NCBI RefSeq assembly: GCF_001584185.1
Contig: NZ_CP013234.1
Coordinates: 1,364,001-1,428,000, forward strand
Origin: Collimonas pratensis
GTDB lineage: Bacteria; Pseudomonadota; Gammaproteobacteria; Burkholderiales; Burkholderiaceae_D
Reading direction: 5' to 3'
DNA: 64,000 nucleotides
Shown here in pieces: positions 1-8,563 of this stretch. The translations under genes were made by a program, and so were the position numbers. Within the stretch, counting starts at the first letter, position 1, and each line of letters begins with the position of its first letter. The notes below the pieces were generated by a model. The model was not told where the DNA came from, did not search any database, and was given only the letters and a program-made list of their open reading frames with translations.

Positions 1-197
1 GTGCCGTCCAGGTCGCGTCCGTAGAATTCATGGTTGCCGGCTACAAAAAGTGTCGGCACGGTGAATTGCCTGGCCCACGCGATCGCTTCCGCCGGCCGCC
101 AGATATCGCCGGCCAGCACCACCACGTCGGCGCCGGTCTGCGGCGGCGCCATGGGGTGAACCGATAAATGCAGGTCTGACAGCAATGAAATTTTCAT
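1..197 (-). CDS. metallophosphoesterase, N-terminal part (cut by window edge)
   Basis: The first 65 or so residues of a calcineurin-like metallophosphoesterase read leftwards off the window from an ATG at 195-197. The sequence begins MKISLLSDLHL and shows the family's metal-binding blocks in order: D-x-H (SDLHL), GD (VLAGDIW) and GNHE (VAGNHEFYG). This family hydrolyses phosphomono- or diesters at a di-metal centre; the substrate cannot be told from this part. There is no signal peptide, so it is probably cytoplasmic. The C-terminal half lies outside the window. Confidence 0.85.
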   Translation of the reverse strand, partial: MKISLLSDLHLSVHPMAPPQTGADVVVLAGDIWRPAEAIAWARQFTVPTLFVAGNHEFYGRDLDG

Positions 198-278
198 GGC
201 GAAAGCGATAGGGGAAAATGACGGTGCATCGATTTTATCCGCTTCTGCAGGAAGCCATGAAGGGACGGCAGACTGCAG

Positions 279-1199
279 TTACTTCCGCAGCGCCGTCTTG
301 AGTGCTGCGGCCAGCAACAGGCAGTGCTTGTGCAAGACGCTGGCAAAAGCATCCGCCAGCATCGATGCCGGCCGATGCTGCGGCCGCACCAGGCTGACAT
401 GGAACGGTACCGATAGCGAGAAGCGGCGCAAATGCAGGCCCTGGCCGGCTTCATCCATGGCGGTCAGAGGGTTGACGATGGCGACCCCGAGGCCTTGCCG
501 TACCATGGCGCAGACCGATGCCGCGCTGGCGGTTTCGATTGCCATCAGGCGTTCTGTCTCATGCTGCACAAAAATTTCATCCAGCTGCTGCCGGTAACTG
601 TCGAACACCGACAGGTTGACGAAGCGCTCGCCGGCAAAGTCACCAGGCGTCAGCTTTTGCTTCGACAGCAAGGGATGGCCGTCCGGCAGCACGCACACCA
701 TGTCTCCTGAAAACAAGAGAGATTGTGTCGTGGCCGTCGGCACGGCAAGCGTCTCCGTGATGCCGATGTCGTGGCGCTGGGAGCTTAGCGATTCTTCCAG
801 CAAAGGCGATTCCTGCGGCGTGATGCTCAGGCCTACGGTCGGATAATCGTCGAGAAAACGGCGGCATGCGGCCGGCAGCAGCGTCTGCGCAAAAGTCGGC
901 AGGCAGATCACGGACAGCTGGCCATGCTCGAACTGCCGTATCGAGCCGGCCATGCTGACGATGCGCTCCAGTCCGACATAAGAACGTCGCACTTCTTCGT
1001 ACAGCGCCAAAGCCTGCGTGGTGGCTTGCAGGCGGCCGCGCACGCGCTCGAACAAGGCCATCTGCACCAGCGATTCAAAGCGTGCCAGCTCGCGGCTCAC
1101 GGTCGGTTGCGAAGTGCGCAGCAAGGACGCAGCGCCGGTAACGCTGCCGGCTGTCATGACCGCCCGGAATACTTCAATGTGCCTGAGAGTGATAGACAT
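279..1199 (-). CDS. lysR: LysR, transcriptional activator of lysA
   Basis: A 306-residue LysR-type regulator. An N-terminal winged HTH (about residues 3-62, with TSQPTVSRELARFE as recognition helix region) is followed by a co-inducer domain. Blocks such as VTAAL-type HTH, LFERVRGRL, PQESPLLEE, SAASVCAMVRQG and VNPLTAMD match what I recall of the E. coli LysR protein closely. It is divergent from lysA with 128 bp between, the classical lysR-lysA layout, so it should activate lysA when diaminopimelate is high or lysine is low. Identification rests on both sequence and context. Confidence 0.9.
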   Translation of the reverse strand: MSITLRHIEVFRAVMTAGSVTGAASLLRTSQPTVSRELARFESLVQMALFERVRGRLQATTQALALYEEVRRSYVGLERIVSMAGSIRQFEHGQLSVICLPTFAQTLLPAACRRFLDDYPTVGLSITPQESPLLEESLSSQRHDIGITETLAVPTATTQSLLFSGDMVCVLPDGHPLLSKQKLTPGDFAGERFVNLSVFDSYRQQLDEIFVQHETERLMAIETASAASVCAMVRQGLGVAIVNPLTAMDEAGQGLHLRRFSLSVPFHVSLVRPQHRPASMLADAFASVLHKHCLLLAAALKTALRK

Positions 1200-1289
1200 T
1201 ATTGTCCGCCTTAGAATTATCGAGACTATATCGAATATGAATAGACATGATAATAATTGATATTTTATTGAATGAGGTATTTAAGGGAT

Positions 1290-1304
1290 GATATGGCCCA
1301 TATC
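1290..1304. promoter_or_regulatory. perfect 15-bp inverted repeat in lysR-lysA intergenic region
   Basis: GATATGG-C-CCATATC is perfectly symmetrical and sits 23 bp before the lysA start, between a possible -10 (TATTTA, 1278-1283; possible -35 TTGATA, 1257-1262) and the RBS. It could be a LysR operator half or another regulator's site. LysR-type boxes usually lie further upstream, so the assignment is uncertain. The rest of the 128-bp gap is A/T-rich and holds both divergent promoters. Confidence 0.4.
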
Positions 1305-1327
1305 GACAATTGTCTTGGAGAATTTGC

Positions 1328-2566
1328 ATGAATACCGCCTTGCTTGATACCTTTCCTGAACTCGCGCGCCAGTACGGCACGCCGCTCTGGATCTATGACG
1401 CCGCCACCATCGTCGAGCGGATAGAGCAGCTCAAGGCCTTCGACGTCATCCGCTTCGCCCAGAAAGCTTGTTCGAATATCCACATTCTGAAGCTGATGCG
1501 GGAGCAGGGCGTGATGGTTGATGCGGTCTCATTGGGCGAGATCGAGCGCGCCTTGCAGGCTGGTTATAGTCCGCAGGGATCGCCGGCCGGGGTGGTGTTC
1601 ACCGCCGACCTGCTGGATGCTGCCACCCTGGCGCGGGTAACCCAGGCCGATATCGAGGTCAATGCCGGTTCGATCGACATGCTGGAACAGATCGGCCAGG
1701 TCAAGCCTGGCCATCGGGTCTGGCTGCGCATCAATCCCGGCTTCGGCCATGGCCATAGCGCCAAGACCAACACCGGCGGCGAGAACAGCAAGCACGGCAT
1801 CTGGCACACCGAGCTGGAGCGCGCCTTGCAGGTGATCCAGCAATACGGCCTGCAACTGGTCGGGCTGCATATGCATATCGGCTCCGGCGTCGATTACAGC
1901 CACCTGAAGCAGGTCTGCGGCGCCATGGTCGACACCGTCAAGCGGCTGGGCTGCGAGCTTGAGGCGATCTCCGCTGGCGGCGGCCTGTCGATCCCGTACA
2001 AGGAAGGCGAGCAGCCGATCGACGCCGCGCATTATTTCTCGATTTGGGACACCGCGCGCAAGGAAATCGCAGCCCATCTGGGACACGCTGTGCGGCTGGA
2101 AATCGAACCCGGCCGCTTCCTGGTGGCGGAAGCCGGCGCGCTGCTGTCGGAAGTGCGAGCGGTCAAGGATAGCGGCAACAATCACTTCGTCCTGGCCAAT
2201 GCTGGTTTCAACGACTTGATGCGTCCCGCCATGTACGGCAGCTACCATGCCATCTCGCTGCTGCCGCAGGTGGACAGCTCAGGCAGCGCTTCCCAGCGGC
2301 CGACGGTAGTTGCCGGTCCGCTGTGCGAATCGGGCGACGTCTTCACCCAGCATGATGGCGGTATCGTAGCGCCGCGCCTGTTGCCGCAAGCGCGGGTGGG
2401 CGACTACCTGGTGTTCCATGACACCGGTGCCTATGGCGCCTCGATGTCGTCCAACTACAATAGCCGACCGCTGCTGGCGGAAGTCATGCTTGAGCAGGGC
2501 GCGCACCGGCTGATCCGGCGCCGCCAGACCGTGGCCGAGCTGATCGCGCTGGAGACCGAGGTATAA
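1328..2566 (+). CDS. lysA: diaminopimelate decarboxylase
   Basis: A 412-residue PLP enzyme of the alanine-racemase-fold decarboxylases. It converts meso-diaminopimelate to L-lysine, the last step of lysine synthesis. The PLP lysine is K46 in RFAQKACSN. HMHIGSGVDY, the glycine-rich SAGGGLSIPY and EIEPGRFLVAE supply the phosphate and substrate sites, and the C-terminal GPLCESGDVF block provides the active-site Cys of the dimer partner. The start at 1328 is chosen because GGAG at 1317-1320 lies 7 nt upstream; an ATG 18 nt earlier lacks an RBS. It is closest to the E. coli-type LysA and is controlled by the divergent lysR. Confidence 0.95.
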   Translation: MNTALLDTFPELARQYGTPLWIYDAATIVERIEQLKAFDVIRFAQKACSNIHILKLMREQGVMVDAVSLGEIERALQAGYSPQGSPAGVVFTADLLDAATLARVTQADIEVNAGSIDMLEQIGQVKPGHRVWLRINPGFGHGHSAKTNTGGENSKHGIWHTELERALQVIQQYGLQLVGLHMHIGSGVDYSHLKQVCGAMVDTVKRLGCELEAISAGGGLSIPYKEGEQPIDAAHYFSIWDTARKEIAAHLGHAVRLEIEPGRFLVAEAGALLSEVRAVKDSGNNHFVLANAGFNDLMRPAMYGSYHAISLLPQVDSSGSASQRPTVVAGPLCESGDVFTQHDGGIVAPRLLPQARVGDYLVFHDTGAYGASMSSNYNSRPLLAEVMLEQGAHRLIRRRQTVAELIALETEV

Positions 2567-2604
2567 CGGTGCTCGTCAAAAGATCGGCCAGCATCGTTCC
2601 ATAA

Positions 2605-2640
2605 AAAAGCGGCATCCCGGAAATCCTGGATGCCGCTTTT
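2605..2640. terminator. bidirectional terminator between lysA and the ammonium transporter gene
   Basis: AAAAGCGGCATCC and GGATGCCGCTTTT form a perfect 13-bp stem around a 10-nt loop. A-tract and T-tract flank it, so it can serve both of the convergent genes. Confidence 0.85.
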
Positions 2641-2659
2641 GCGTTGACGCAGATGAAAA

Positions 2660-3898
2660 TCAGGCGTGCAGGTAGGCATCCTCGCCGTGCAAGTCTTCAT
2701 CCATCCGGTCCTGCGTTGCAGCGCCGACCTTGACCGGCGTGAACAGGTTGATCAGCCACAGCATGCCGTAGGTGAAGGCAAAAGCCCAGATGCCGGAGAT
2801 GATCACGGCGCCGCACTGGGCGAAGAAGAATGAGGTATTCCCCAGCAGCAGGCCGTCGGCGCCGTTGGCGTTCCACGCCTTGGACGCAAACACGCCAAGC
2901 AGGATGGTGCCGGCCATGCCGCCGACGCCGTGCACGCCCCAGACATCGAGCGCGTCGTCCCAGCCCAGCCGGTTCTTCAGCGCCACCGCATAGAAGCAGA
3001 TCAGGCCGGCGCAGATGCCGATGATGGCGGCAGTGCCGAGCGAGACGTAGCCGGCAGCCGGCGTTATCGTCGCCAGGCCGGCGACGCCGCCGGTCAGCAA
3101 GCCGATGAATTTCGGCTTCTTGTGATAGAACCATTCGATGAACAGCCAGGTGATGGCGCCGAACGAGGCGGCGACATCGGTATTCAGGAAAGCCGAAGCA
3201 GTGACAGCATCGACGCGGAATTCCGAGCCGGCATTGAAGCCGTACCAGCCAAACCACAGCAGGCCGGAACCGAGCGCAATCAGCGGCACATTGTGCGGCT
3301 TCAGCTCGACCTTCTGGCGGCGGCCGACATACAGCACTGAAGCCAGGGCGGCGAAGCCGGCGGTGTTGTGCACCACGATGCCGCCGGCATAGTCGAGCAC
3401 GCCCCATTTCGCAAACAGGCCGTCAGGGCTCCACACCATGTGCACGAACGGGAAGTAGACGAAGACCAGCCAGCCGGTCAGGAACAGGAAATACGCCTTG
3501 AAGGTGACGCGGTTGGCGAAGGCGCCGGTGATCAGCGCCGGCGTGATGATGGCGAACATCATCTGGTAGGCGACATGAACGATCAGCGGTATGCCGGCAT
3601 CGTTGCCGGTGTACATGCTGGACAGCGTAATGCCATGCAGGAAAGCGTAGTAGGTCGGATCGCCGATGATGCCATGCCACGACGGACCGAAGCACATCGA
3701 ATAGCCGAAGGCAAACCACAGCACGGTAGTCCAGCCGAGCGAGATGAAGCTCTGCATCATGATCGCCAGCACGTTCTTGCGTCCCACCAGGCCGCCGTAG
3801 AAGAACGCCAGTCCGGGTGTCATCAGCATCACCAGGCTGGAACAAAGCAGCATGAAGGCGGTATTGCCGATATTGATCGGCATGATTGAAGGTGTCAT
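2660..3898 (-). CDS. amtB: ammonium transporter (Amt/Rh family)
   Basis: A 412-residue polytopic membrane protein (about 11 helices) of the Amt family, which conducts NH4+/NH3 across the inner membrane. The twin pore histidines are visible as H177 (VVHNTAG) and H323 (WGVHGVGG), together with the FYGGLVGRKN and WFGWYGFNAGS blocks. There is no cleavable signal peptide, unlike E. coli AmtB. No glnK gene is adjacent, which is the usual partner, so PII control would have to act from elsewhere. No clear sigma-54 (-24/-12) promoter was found upstream on this strand. The RBS is weak (AAAGAAG). Confidence 0.92.
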   Translation of the reverse strand: MTPSIMPINIGNTAFMLLCSSLVMLMTPGLAFFYGGLVGRKNVLAIMMQSFISLGWTTVLWFAFGYSMCFGPSWHGIIGDPTYYAFLHGITLSSMYTGNDAGIPLIVHVAYQMMFAIITPALITGAFANRVTFKAYFLFLTGWLVFVYFPFVHMVWSPDGLFAKWGVLDYAGGIVVHNTAGFAALASVLYVGRRQKVELKPHNVPLIALGSGLLWFGWYGFNAGSEFRVDAVTASAFLNTDVAASFGAITWLFIEWFYHKKPKFIGLLTGGVAGLATITPAAGYVSLGTAAIIGICAGLICFYAVALKNRLGWDDALDVWGVHGVGGMAGTILLGVFASKAWNANGADGLLLGNTSFFFAQCGAVIISGIWAFAFTYGMLWLINLFTPVKVGAATQDRMDEDLHGEDAYLHA

Positions 3899-4025
3899 GG
3901 ATAACTTCTTTTAATTGTTTTAAGTGAATTAACTGAGCAGGAAGGAAAGGCCTCCGAGCGTTGCCTGGAGCACTCCGCGTCCCGGCCGGCATGCGGCCGC
4001 CGAGCCGGGAGAGTGAATCCTATAC

Positions 4026-4041
4026 ATAAGCAGCTGCTTAT
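4026..4041. promoter_or_regulatory. 16-bp perfect palindrome upstream of amt
   Basis: ATAAGCAGCTGCTTAT is a perfect palindrome about 130 bp upstream of the ammonium transporter start. Its placement fits an operator for the amt promoter or for the divergent phospholipase gene; no regulator is identified. The remaining 3899-4461 gap (563 bp) has no credible gene. Confidence 0.35.
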
Positions 4042-4277
4042 ATAAGACGACAAAAAATCCTCTGATCCGGTATCTCAGGTATTGAATCCCTTATCCCTTC
4101 CATACGTTCGCCACTCCGGCGCCAAGCCCTGTGTTTATTGGCTTGCCGGGGAATTGTCGGATTGCTATCCGGCGCTTTCCGGCAACGCCGATTGGCGGTA
4201 GCGATACCAGCCGGCCCGCTTGTCTCATCGGCGCAACGGCTGTTTCGCCGCCGTTGCGCGCGATCATCGTGACAAAA

Positions 4278-4311
4278 CGGTCACACAGCCTTCATACGCC
4301 TGAAATATTTA
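4278..4311 (+). promoter_or_regulatory. possible Pho box and -10 for the phospholipase C gene
   Basis: Two heptamers, CGGTCAC (4278-4284) and CCTTCAT (4289-4295), lie 11 bp apart and each match 5 of 7 positions of the PhoB heptamer CTGTCAT. A TATTTA -10-like hexamer follows 10 nt later (4306-4311), the spacing seen in Pho promoters. The matches are weak, so this is a suggestion only, made more plausible by the phosphate-releasing product. Confidence 0.22.
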
Positions 4312-4461
4312 CGCTTGATACTGCGTCCATCCAAAGTTGCCCTGACGGAAAAGCATGGCTGAAATCACCCACCTGCCGACGATATATCGCCGTTCATGCG
4401 CATGCCGCAGCCGCAGTAAATTCCCTTCTCAGCGTTACCTACTCCAGGAAAGAACAGGACC

Positions 4462-6657
4462 ATGACCACAAAGAACCGTCGCCATTTCTTGCGTACCGCC
4501 GGCGCCACCGTTGCCGCCACCGCCTATTCCATGAGCGCCAATGCGGCCTTCCCGGAAGCCATTCGCCGTGCGCTGGCGATCCCCGCCAACAACAAGACCG
4601 GCACCATCCGCGATGTCGAACATGTGGTCATCCTGATGCAGGAAAACCGTTCCTTCGACCATTACTTCGGCACCCTGCACGGCGTGCGCGGCTTCGCCGA
4701 CCGTTTCCCGATCCCGCTGGCCGGCAACCGCAACGTCATGCAGCAGACTTACACCAACAGCAGCAAGCAGTCGCGCGTGATCCTGCCTTATCACCTGGAC
4801 AGCAAGATCGGCAACGCCCAGCGCGTCAACGGCACCCCGCATACCTACGACAATGCGCAAGAAGCCTGGGACCTGGGCCGCATGAACAGCTGGCCGACCT
4901 ACAAGCAGACGCAATCGATGGGTTACTACACCTCGGCCGAGCTGGATTTCCAGTTTGCGCTGGCGAATGCTTTCACGGTGTGCGACGCCTATCACTGCTC
5001 CTTCCATGGCGGCACCAATACCAACCGCCTGTTCCACTGGACCGGCAGCAACAATCCAGCCGGCGACAAGGGCGGCCCGGTCATCGACAACTCGCAAGAT
5101 CATCTGGAAGTCTCCACCTCGCCAACCAGCTACAGCTGGAAGACCTATCCAGAGCGCCTGCAAAAACAGGGCGTGTCGTGGAAGGTTTACCAGAACATGC
5201 CGGACAATTTCACTGACAATCCGCTGGCCGGTTTCGTCGCCTATCGCCAGTCCAACGAGCTGCGCGGCAACGTCGCCGGCGGCGATGATGCCGGTTCACC
5301 GTTCCCCGCCTGGCAGGCCAGCGACGATGCCAGCAATCCGTTGTTTAAAGGTGTCGGCAACACCATGCCGGACGGCGGCTTCCTCGCAGCCCTGAAAGAA
5401 GACATCGGCGCCGGCACCTTGCCGCAGGTTTCCTGGATCGTGGCGCCGGCCACCTACAGCGAACACCCGGGCCCATCGAGCCCGGTGCAGGGCGCTTGGT
5501 ATGTGCAGGAAGTACTGAACGCGCTGACCGCCAATCCGGCGGTGTGGAGCAAAACTGTATTGCTGATCAACTTCGACGAAAACGACGGTTTCTTCGACCA
5601 CGTGCCGCCGCCTTGCGCGCCCGGTTACCAGGATGGCGAACTGGCCGGCTATTCCAGCATCTCGACCGACGGCGAATATTTTTCCAGCAAGGCGTCTGTC
5701 ACTTACGAAAAGCGTCCCTACGGCCCCGGCCCGCGGGTGCCGATGTACGTGGTGTCGCCATGGAGCCGCGGCGGCTGGGTCAACTCGCAAGTGTTCGACC
5801 ACACCTCGGTGCTGCGCTTCCTGGAAGCCCGCTTCCACGTCAAGGAAGAAAACATCAGCCCTTACCGCAAGGCGGTCTGCGGCGATCTGCTGTCGGCCTT
5901 CAACTTCGCCCATCCGAACGATGAAGTACTGCCGACACTGCCCAAGCGCAGCCGTGCCGAAGCCGACGCCGTGCGCGCCCAGCAAGAGAAGCTGCAGCAG
6001 GTTGCCTTGCCTTCCGAAGGCACTCAGGTGTTTCCTATGCAGGCTGCCGGCATCCGGCCGTCGCGCGCCTTGCCTTACGAATTGCATGTCACCGCCCGCA
6101 CCCACGTGCGGCGCAATGATATCGTGCTGAGCTTCCGCAATACCGGCCGCGCCGCCGCCGTGTTCCACGTCTACGACCGCTTGCACCTGGACCGGGTGCC
6201 GCGCCGCTATGCGCTGGAAGCCGGCAAGGAGTGGCAGGACAGCTGGGACCTGGGCTCGGATCGCGGCGCCTACGACTTGTGGGTGCTGGGACCGAACGGC
6301 TTCCACCGCGCTTTCCAGGGCAATCTGTCTACGCTCGATGCGGAGGACAGCGCGCTGCCGGAAGTCAAGCTGAGCTACGATGTTTTCGGCAAACGTATCT
6401 GCCTGACGATGATGAACCGCGGCGAGAAATCCTGTGTGGTCACGGTCAAGCTCAACGCCTACCGCAAGGCGGGGCCGTGGACCTTCCACGTGCCGGCCGG
6501 CATGCAGCTGGACCAGCACTGGCCGGTAGGCAGCCAGGGCAACTGGTATGACTTCACGGCGACCGCTCCGGTCGGCGGCTTCAGCCGGCGCTTTGCCGGC
6601 CGCATGGAAACCGGCGCCCACGGCGTCAGCGATCCGGCGATGGCGTTGACCAGTTAA
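4462..6657 (+). CDS. Tat-exported phospholipase C (PF04185, PlcH/PlcN type)
   Basis: 731 residues. The N-terminus carries a twin-arginine signal (NRRHFLRTAG, residues 5-14) ending near SANA, so the folded enzyme is exported by Tat. The phosphoesterase domain begins with the catalytic block ENRSFDHYFG (61-70) and includes FDENDGFFDHVPPP and the RVPMYVVSPWSRGG block. The last 200 or so residues are the repeated C-terminal beta domains (DUF756 type) of bacterial phosphocholine-preferring phospholipases C. The length equals that of PlcH/PlcN. It should release phosphorylated head groups from phosphatidylcholine or sphingomyelin in the periplasm or outside the cell. RBS AGGA lies 10-15 nt upstream of the ATG. 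It is monocistronic and followed by a strong terminator. Confidence 0.93.
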   Translation: MTTKNRRHFLRTAGATVAATAYSMSANAAFPEAIRRALAIPANNKTGTIRDVEHVVILMQENRSFDHYFGTLHGVRGFADRFPIPLAGNRNVMQQTYTNSSKQSRVILPYHLDSKIGNAQRVNGTPHTYDNAQEAWDLGRMNSWPTYKQTQSMGYYTSAELDFQFALANAFTVCDAYHCSFHGGTNTNRLFHWTGSNNPAGDKGGPVIDNSQDHLEVSTSPTSYSWKTYPERLQKQGVSWKVYQNMPDNFTDNPLAGFVAYRQSNELRGNVAGGDDAGSPFPAWQASDDASNPLFKGVGNTMPDGGFLAALKEDIGAGTLPQVSWIVAPATYSEHPGPSSPVQGAWYVQEVLNALTANPAVWSKTVLLINFDENDGFFDHVPPPCAPGYQDGELAGYSSISTDGEYFSSKASVTYEKRPYGPGPRVPMYVVSPWSRGGWVNSQVFDHTSVLRFLEARFHVKEENISPYRKAVCGDLLSAFNFAHPNDEVLPTLPKRSRAEADAVRAQQEKLQQVALPSEGTQVFPMQAAGIRPSRALPYELHVTARTHVRRNDIVLSFRNTGRAAAVFHVYDRLHLDRVPRRYALEAGKEWQDSWDLGSDRGAYDLWVLGPNGFHRAFQGNLSTLDAEDSALPEVKLSYDVFGKRICLTMMNRGEKSCVVTVKLNAYRKAGPWTFHVPAGMQLDQHWPVGSQGNWYDFTATAPVGGFSRRFAGRMETGAHGVSDPAMALTS

Positions 6658-6707
6658 GCGAGGGATGAAGTGGCTGCGGCACCCGGAGCGATGGGCGCCG
6701 CTGCTTG

Positions 6708-6742
6708 AGCAAAAAAGCCTGCACAGAGCGGGCTTTTTTGCT
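6708..6742 (+). terminator. terminator of the phospholipase C gene
   Basis: AGCAAAAAAGCC and GGCTTTTTTGCT pair over 12 bp around an 11-nt loop with a T-run in the 3' arm. It is 50 nt after the stop codon. Confidence 0.8.
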
Positions 6743-6765
6743 ATCAAAATAATGCTATTTTGATA
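6742..6765. repeat. AT-rich perfect inverted repeat upstream of the YcaO-like gene
   Basis: TATCAAAATA-atgc-TATTTTGATA has 10-bp perfect arms directly abutting the upstream terminator. It lies about 45 bp before a possible promoter (TTGTTG 6811-6816, 17-bp spacer, TACTCT 6834-6839) for the next gene. This could be an operator; a second terminator stem is less likely since no T-run follows. Confidence 0.45.
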
Positions 6766-6857
6766 TTTATCCATGTGCCCGCTGTCGTGCGCAACTATCA
6801 ATTTTGCCAGTTGTTGTATCAAAGTGCGACTGCTACTCTGGGGCCGTCCCACACAAA

Positions 6858-7973
6858 ATGGTTGGAAAGACAACTTACAACCATCCAGCGCAGGTTGTCC
6901 AAAAATTGCTGAACGGTTCGCGCACCATGAATAGCACCTTGCCTGAGTTGACTGAATCCCGCCTCGAAGTGCAGCAGCATGAATTCTTCGGCGTACCGGT
7001 GCACAGCACTTGCTTCCTCCATCCGCTCGACGCCCGCTTGCACTGCGTCGAGAGCACTGTCCGGTTTACCAGCGGCGGCTGCGATGAACATACTTATTTC
7101 GGCCATGCCGCGCGCCAGGATCCGGATGCCGCCGTATTCGCCTCCTGCTGCGAGATCCTGCAAAAAATGCTGGCTTCGCTGGCGCTGCTCAGCCGCAAGC
7201 GCTACGCAGGCGGCTTGCCGGGCCGCTATCTGTTCCGCGCCGGCCACGCCGGCCCTTATTTCCCGCACCAGTTGCTGCTGCGGGAAAAAGAAGCCGGCGC
7301 GGCTGCCGTCGCCAGCAGCAACGGTCTCGGGCTGCAACGGCATATCGGGCAGGCTATCGAGCAAGCCAGCCTGGAACTGCTGGAGCAGCATATCCTGCTG
7401 TCGATGTGGTATTCCGGCCGGCAGCTGGTGCTGCTCGATGCGGCCGAGCAGTTGCAGAACGGCTACCGTATCGCCTACTACACCACGGACGACGCCATAC
7501 CCTTTGTGCTGGCGGTGCTCAGTTCGACGCAGCAGGATGTTTTTTTCTGCGGCTCTGCGCTCAAGTGCAAGTTTTCCGAAGCCTTCGAGCAAGCCCGCAG
7601 CGAAGCCTTGCAGCTGTCAGCCAAATTTTTTGTCAAAGGCTTGTTCTCGCCGGCGCAGGGCAACCAGGCTTTCCATGGCAAGGTAGCGCAAACCATGGCC
7701 AGGGTAGCTTATCTGCGCGGCGCCAGCGCCGTCGCCATGCATGCACATCTGGCCTCACGGCTGGCGACAGCATCCGGGGAAATCCGCAAGGCCGACGGCT
7801 TCAAGGAGATCCTGGGCCTGGCGTTCCGGCGGCTGGACGACATCCATTATGTCGCGCTGGGGCGATGGCAGGATTTCGTGCTGGTCAGGGTGCTGATCGA
7901 TGAAGCGCTGACGCCCGGCCAGATGCGCCTTGCCTACCGCGCCACCGGACATATTCCCGATCCGTTTTTCTAA
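6858..7973 (+). CDS. divergent YcaO-domain protein, orphan
   Basis: 371 residues. I place it in the YcaO superfamily (ATP-dependent backbone cyclisation or thioamidation) from three blocks in the right order. The first is GHAARQDPDAA..ASCCEILQKM (about 80-103), like the first 'GKG..A..SALCEALERY' block. The second is SNGLG...AIEQASLELLEQH...MWY (153-185), which parallels the SNG/ELVERD/WWY block of TOMM cyclodehydratases. The third is IPFVLAVL...FCGSA..FSEAFEQARSEALQ (about 214-250), like the AL-TE--Q block. VLVRVLIDEAL near the end fits the VRVVVPGL strand. Several ATP-site residues look degenerate (ERY to LQK, ERD to EQH). No E1/Ocin partner, TfuA, dehydrogenase or precursor gene is adjacent. 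The start is uncertain: ATG 6858 or ATG 6927, neither with a good RBS. Confidence 0.55.
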   Translation: MVGKTTYNHPAQVVQKLLNGSRTMNSTLPELTESRLEVQQHEFFGVPVHSTCFLHPLDARLHCVESTVRFTSGGCDEHTYFGHAARQDPDAAVFASCCEILQKMLASLALLSRKRYAGGLPGRYLFRAGHAGPYFPHQLLLREKEAGAAAVASSNGLGLQRHIGQAIEQASLELLEQHILLSMWYSGRQLVLLDAAEQLQNGYRIAYYTTDDAIPFVLAVLSSTQQDVFFCGSALKCKFSEAFEQARSEALQLSAKFFVKGLFSPAQGNQAFHGKVAQTMARVAYLRGASAVAMHAHLASRLATASGEIRKADGFKEILGLAFRRLDDIHYVALGRWQDFVLVRVLIDEALTPGQMRLAYRATGHIPDPFF

Positions 7974-8069
7974 GCGCTGCAGCGCTTTACCAAATGTGCG
8001 GCCAGGGTTAATGTGCTGTCATAGCCCGCATGCAAGACCGGCAAGGGCGCGCAAAGAAAGGGGGAAACC

Positions 8070-8558
8070 GTGGATATCCAGTACAAGAAGATCGACCCGA
8101 ACAGCAATTTCAGCCGGGCGCTGGCGTTCAGGCAGGATTCTTTCGTCTGCAGTTTCGGTTCGGATGAGGAGTTCTGGAAGGAGGTCGGCGAAGAAGGGTG
8201 CACCTACCGCGACAAGATGGAGCAGCGCAAGGATGACGAAGCATGGTGCTACTACCACGTGTGGCATGCCGGCCGCATCATCGGCCAGCTGGAATTCCGC
8301 AGCTTCTCCGACTGGGACAAGCTGGGCTATGTACACCTGTTCTACCTGATCCCGGAATACCGCGGCATCGGCATCTTCGACCAGTTGCACCGCTTTGTCG
8401 AGGACCGGCTGATCATGGCCGGCTGCAGCGGCGCTGTGCTGAGCGCCAGCAAAACCAACCTGCCGGCGCTCAAGGTCTACGAGCGCCACGGCTGGTACTG
8501 GCTGGGACCGAATCCCAGGCACGCCATGCTGGATTTCTACCGCATTGACTTCAACTGA
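8070..8558 (+). CDS. GNAT family N-acetyltransferase
   Basis: 162 residues covering one GNAT domain. The acetyl-CoA pyrophosphate loop is IPEYRGIGIFDQL (R-G-x-G-x). ASKTNLPALKVYERHGW is the usual N..A...Y...GF helix-strand end. It starts with GTG, chosen because AAAGGGGGAAACC lies immediately upstream. It follows the YcaO-like gene by 96 bp in the same direction, so a common transcript is possible. The acceptor substrate is unknown. Confidence 0.85.
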   Translation: MDIQYKKIDPNSNFSRALAFRQDSFVCSFGSDEEFWKEVGEEGCTYRDKMEQRKDDEAWCYYHVWHAGRIIGQLEFRSFSDWDKLGYVHLFYLIPEYRGIGIFDQLHRFVEDRLIMAGCSGAVLSASKTNLPALKVYERHGWYWLGPNPRHAMLDFYRIDFN

Positions 8559-8563
8559 GGCCC

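Noticed and set aside
3899..4025. Sigma-54 promoter for the ammonium transporter gene
   Set aside because: No GG-N10-GC pair with acceptable flanks on the minus strand was found by eye.
4131..5216. Open frame spanning the phospholipase C promoter and start
   Set aside because: Overlaps the true gene in another frame, with Arg/His/Gln-rich low-complexity translation and no RBS.
5296..6873. 525-codon minus-strand frame within the phospholipase C gene
   Set aside because: Shadow frame; would need to cross the terminator at 6708-6742 and shows no family motifs.
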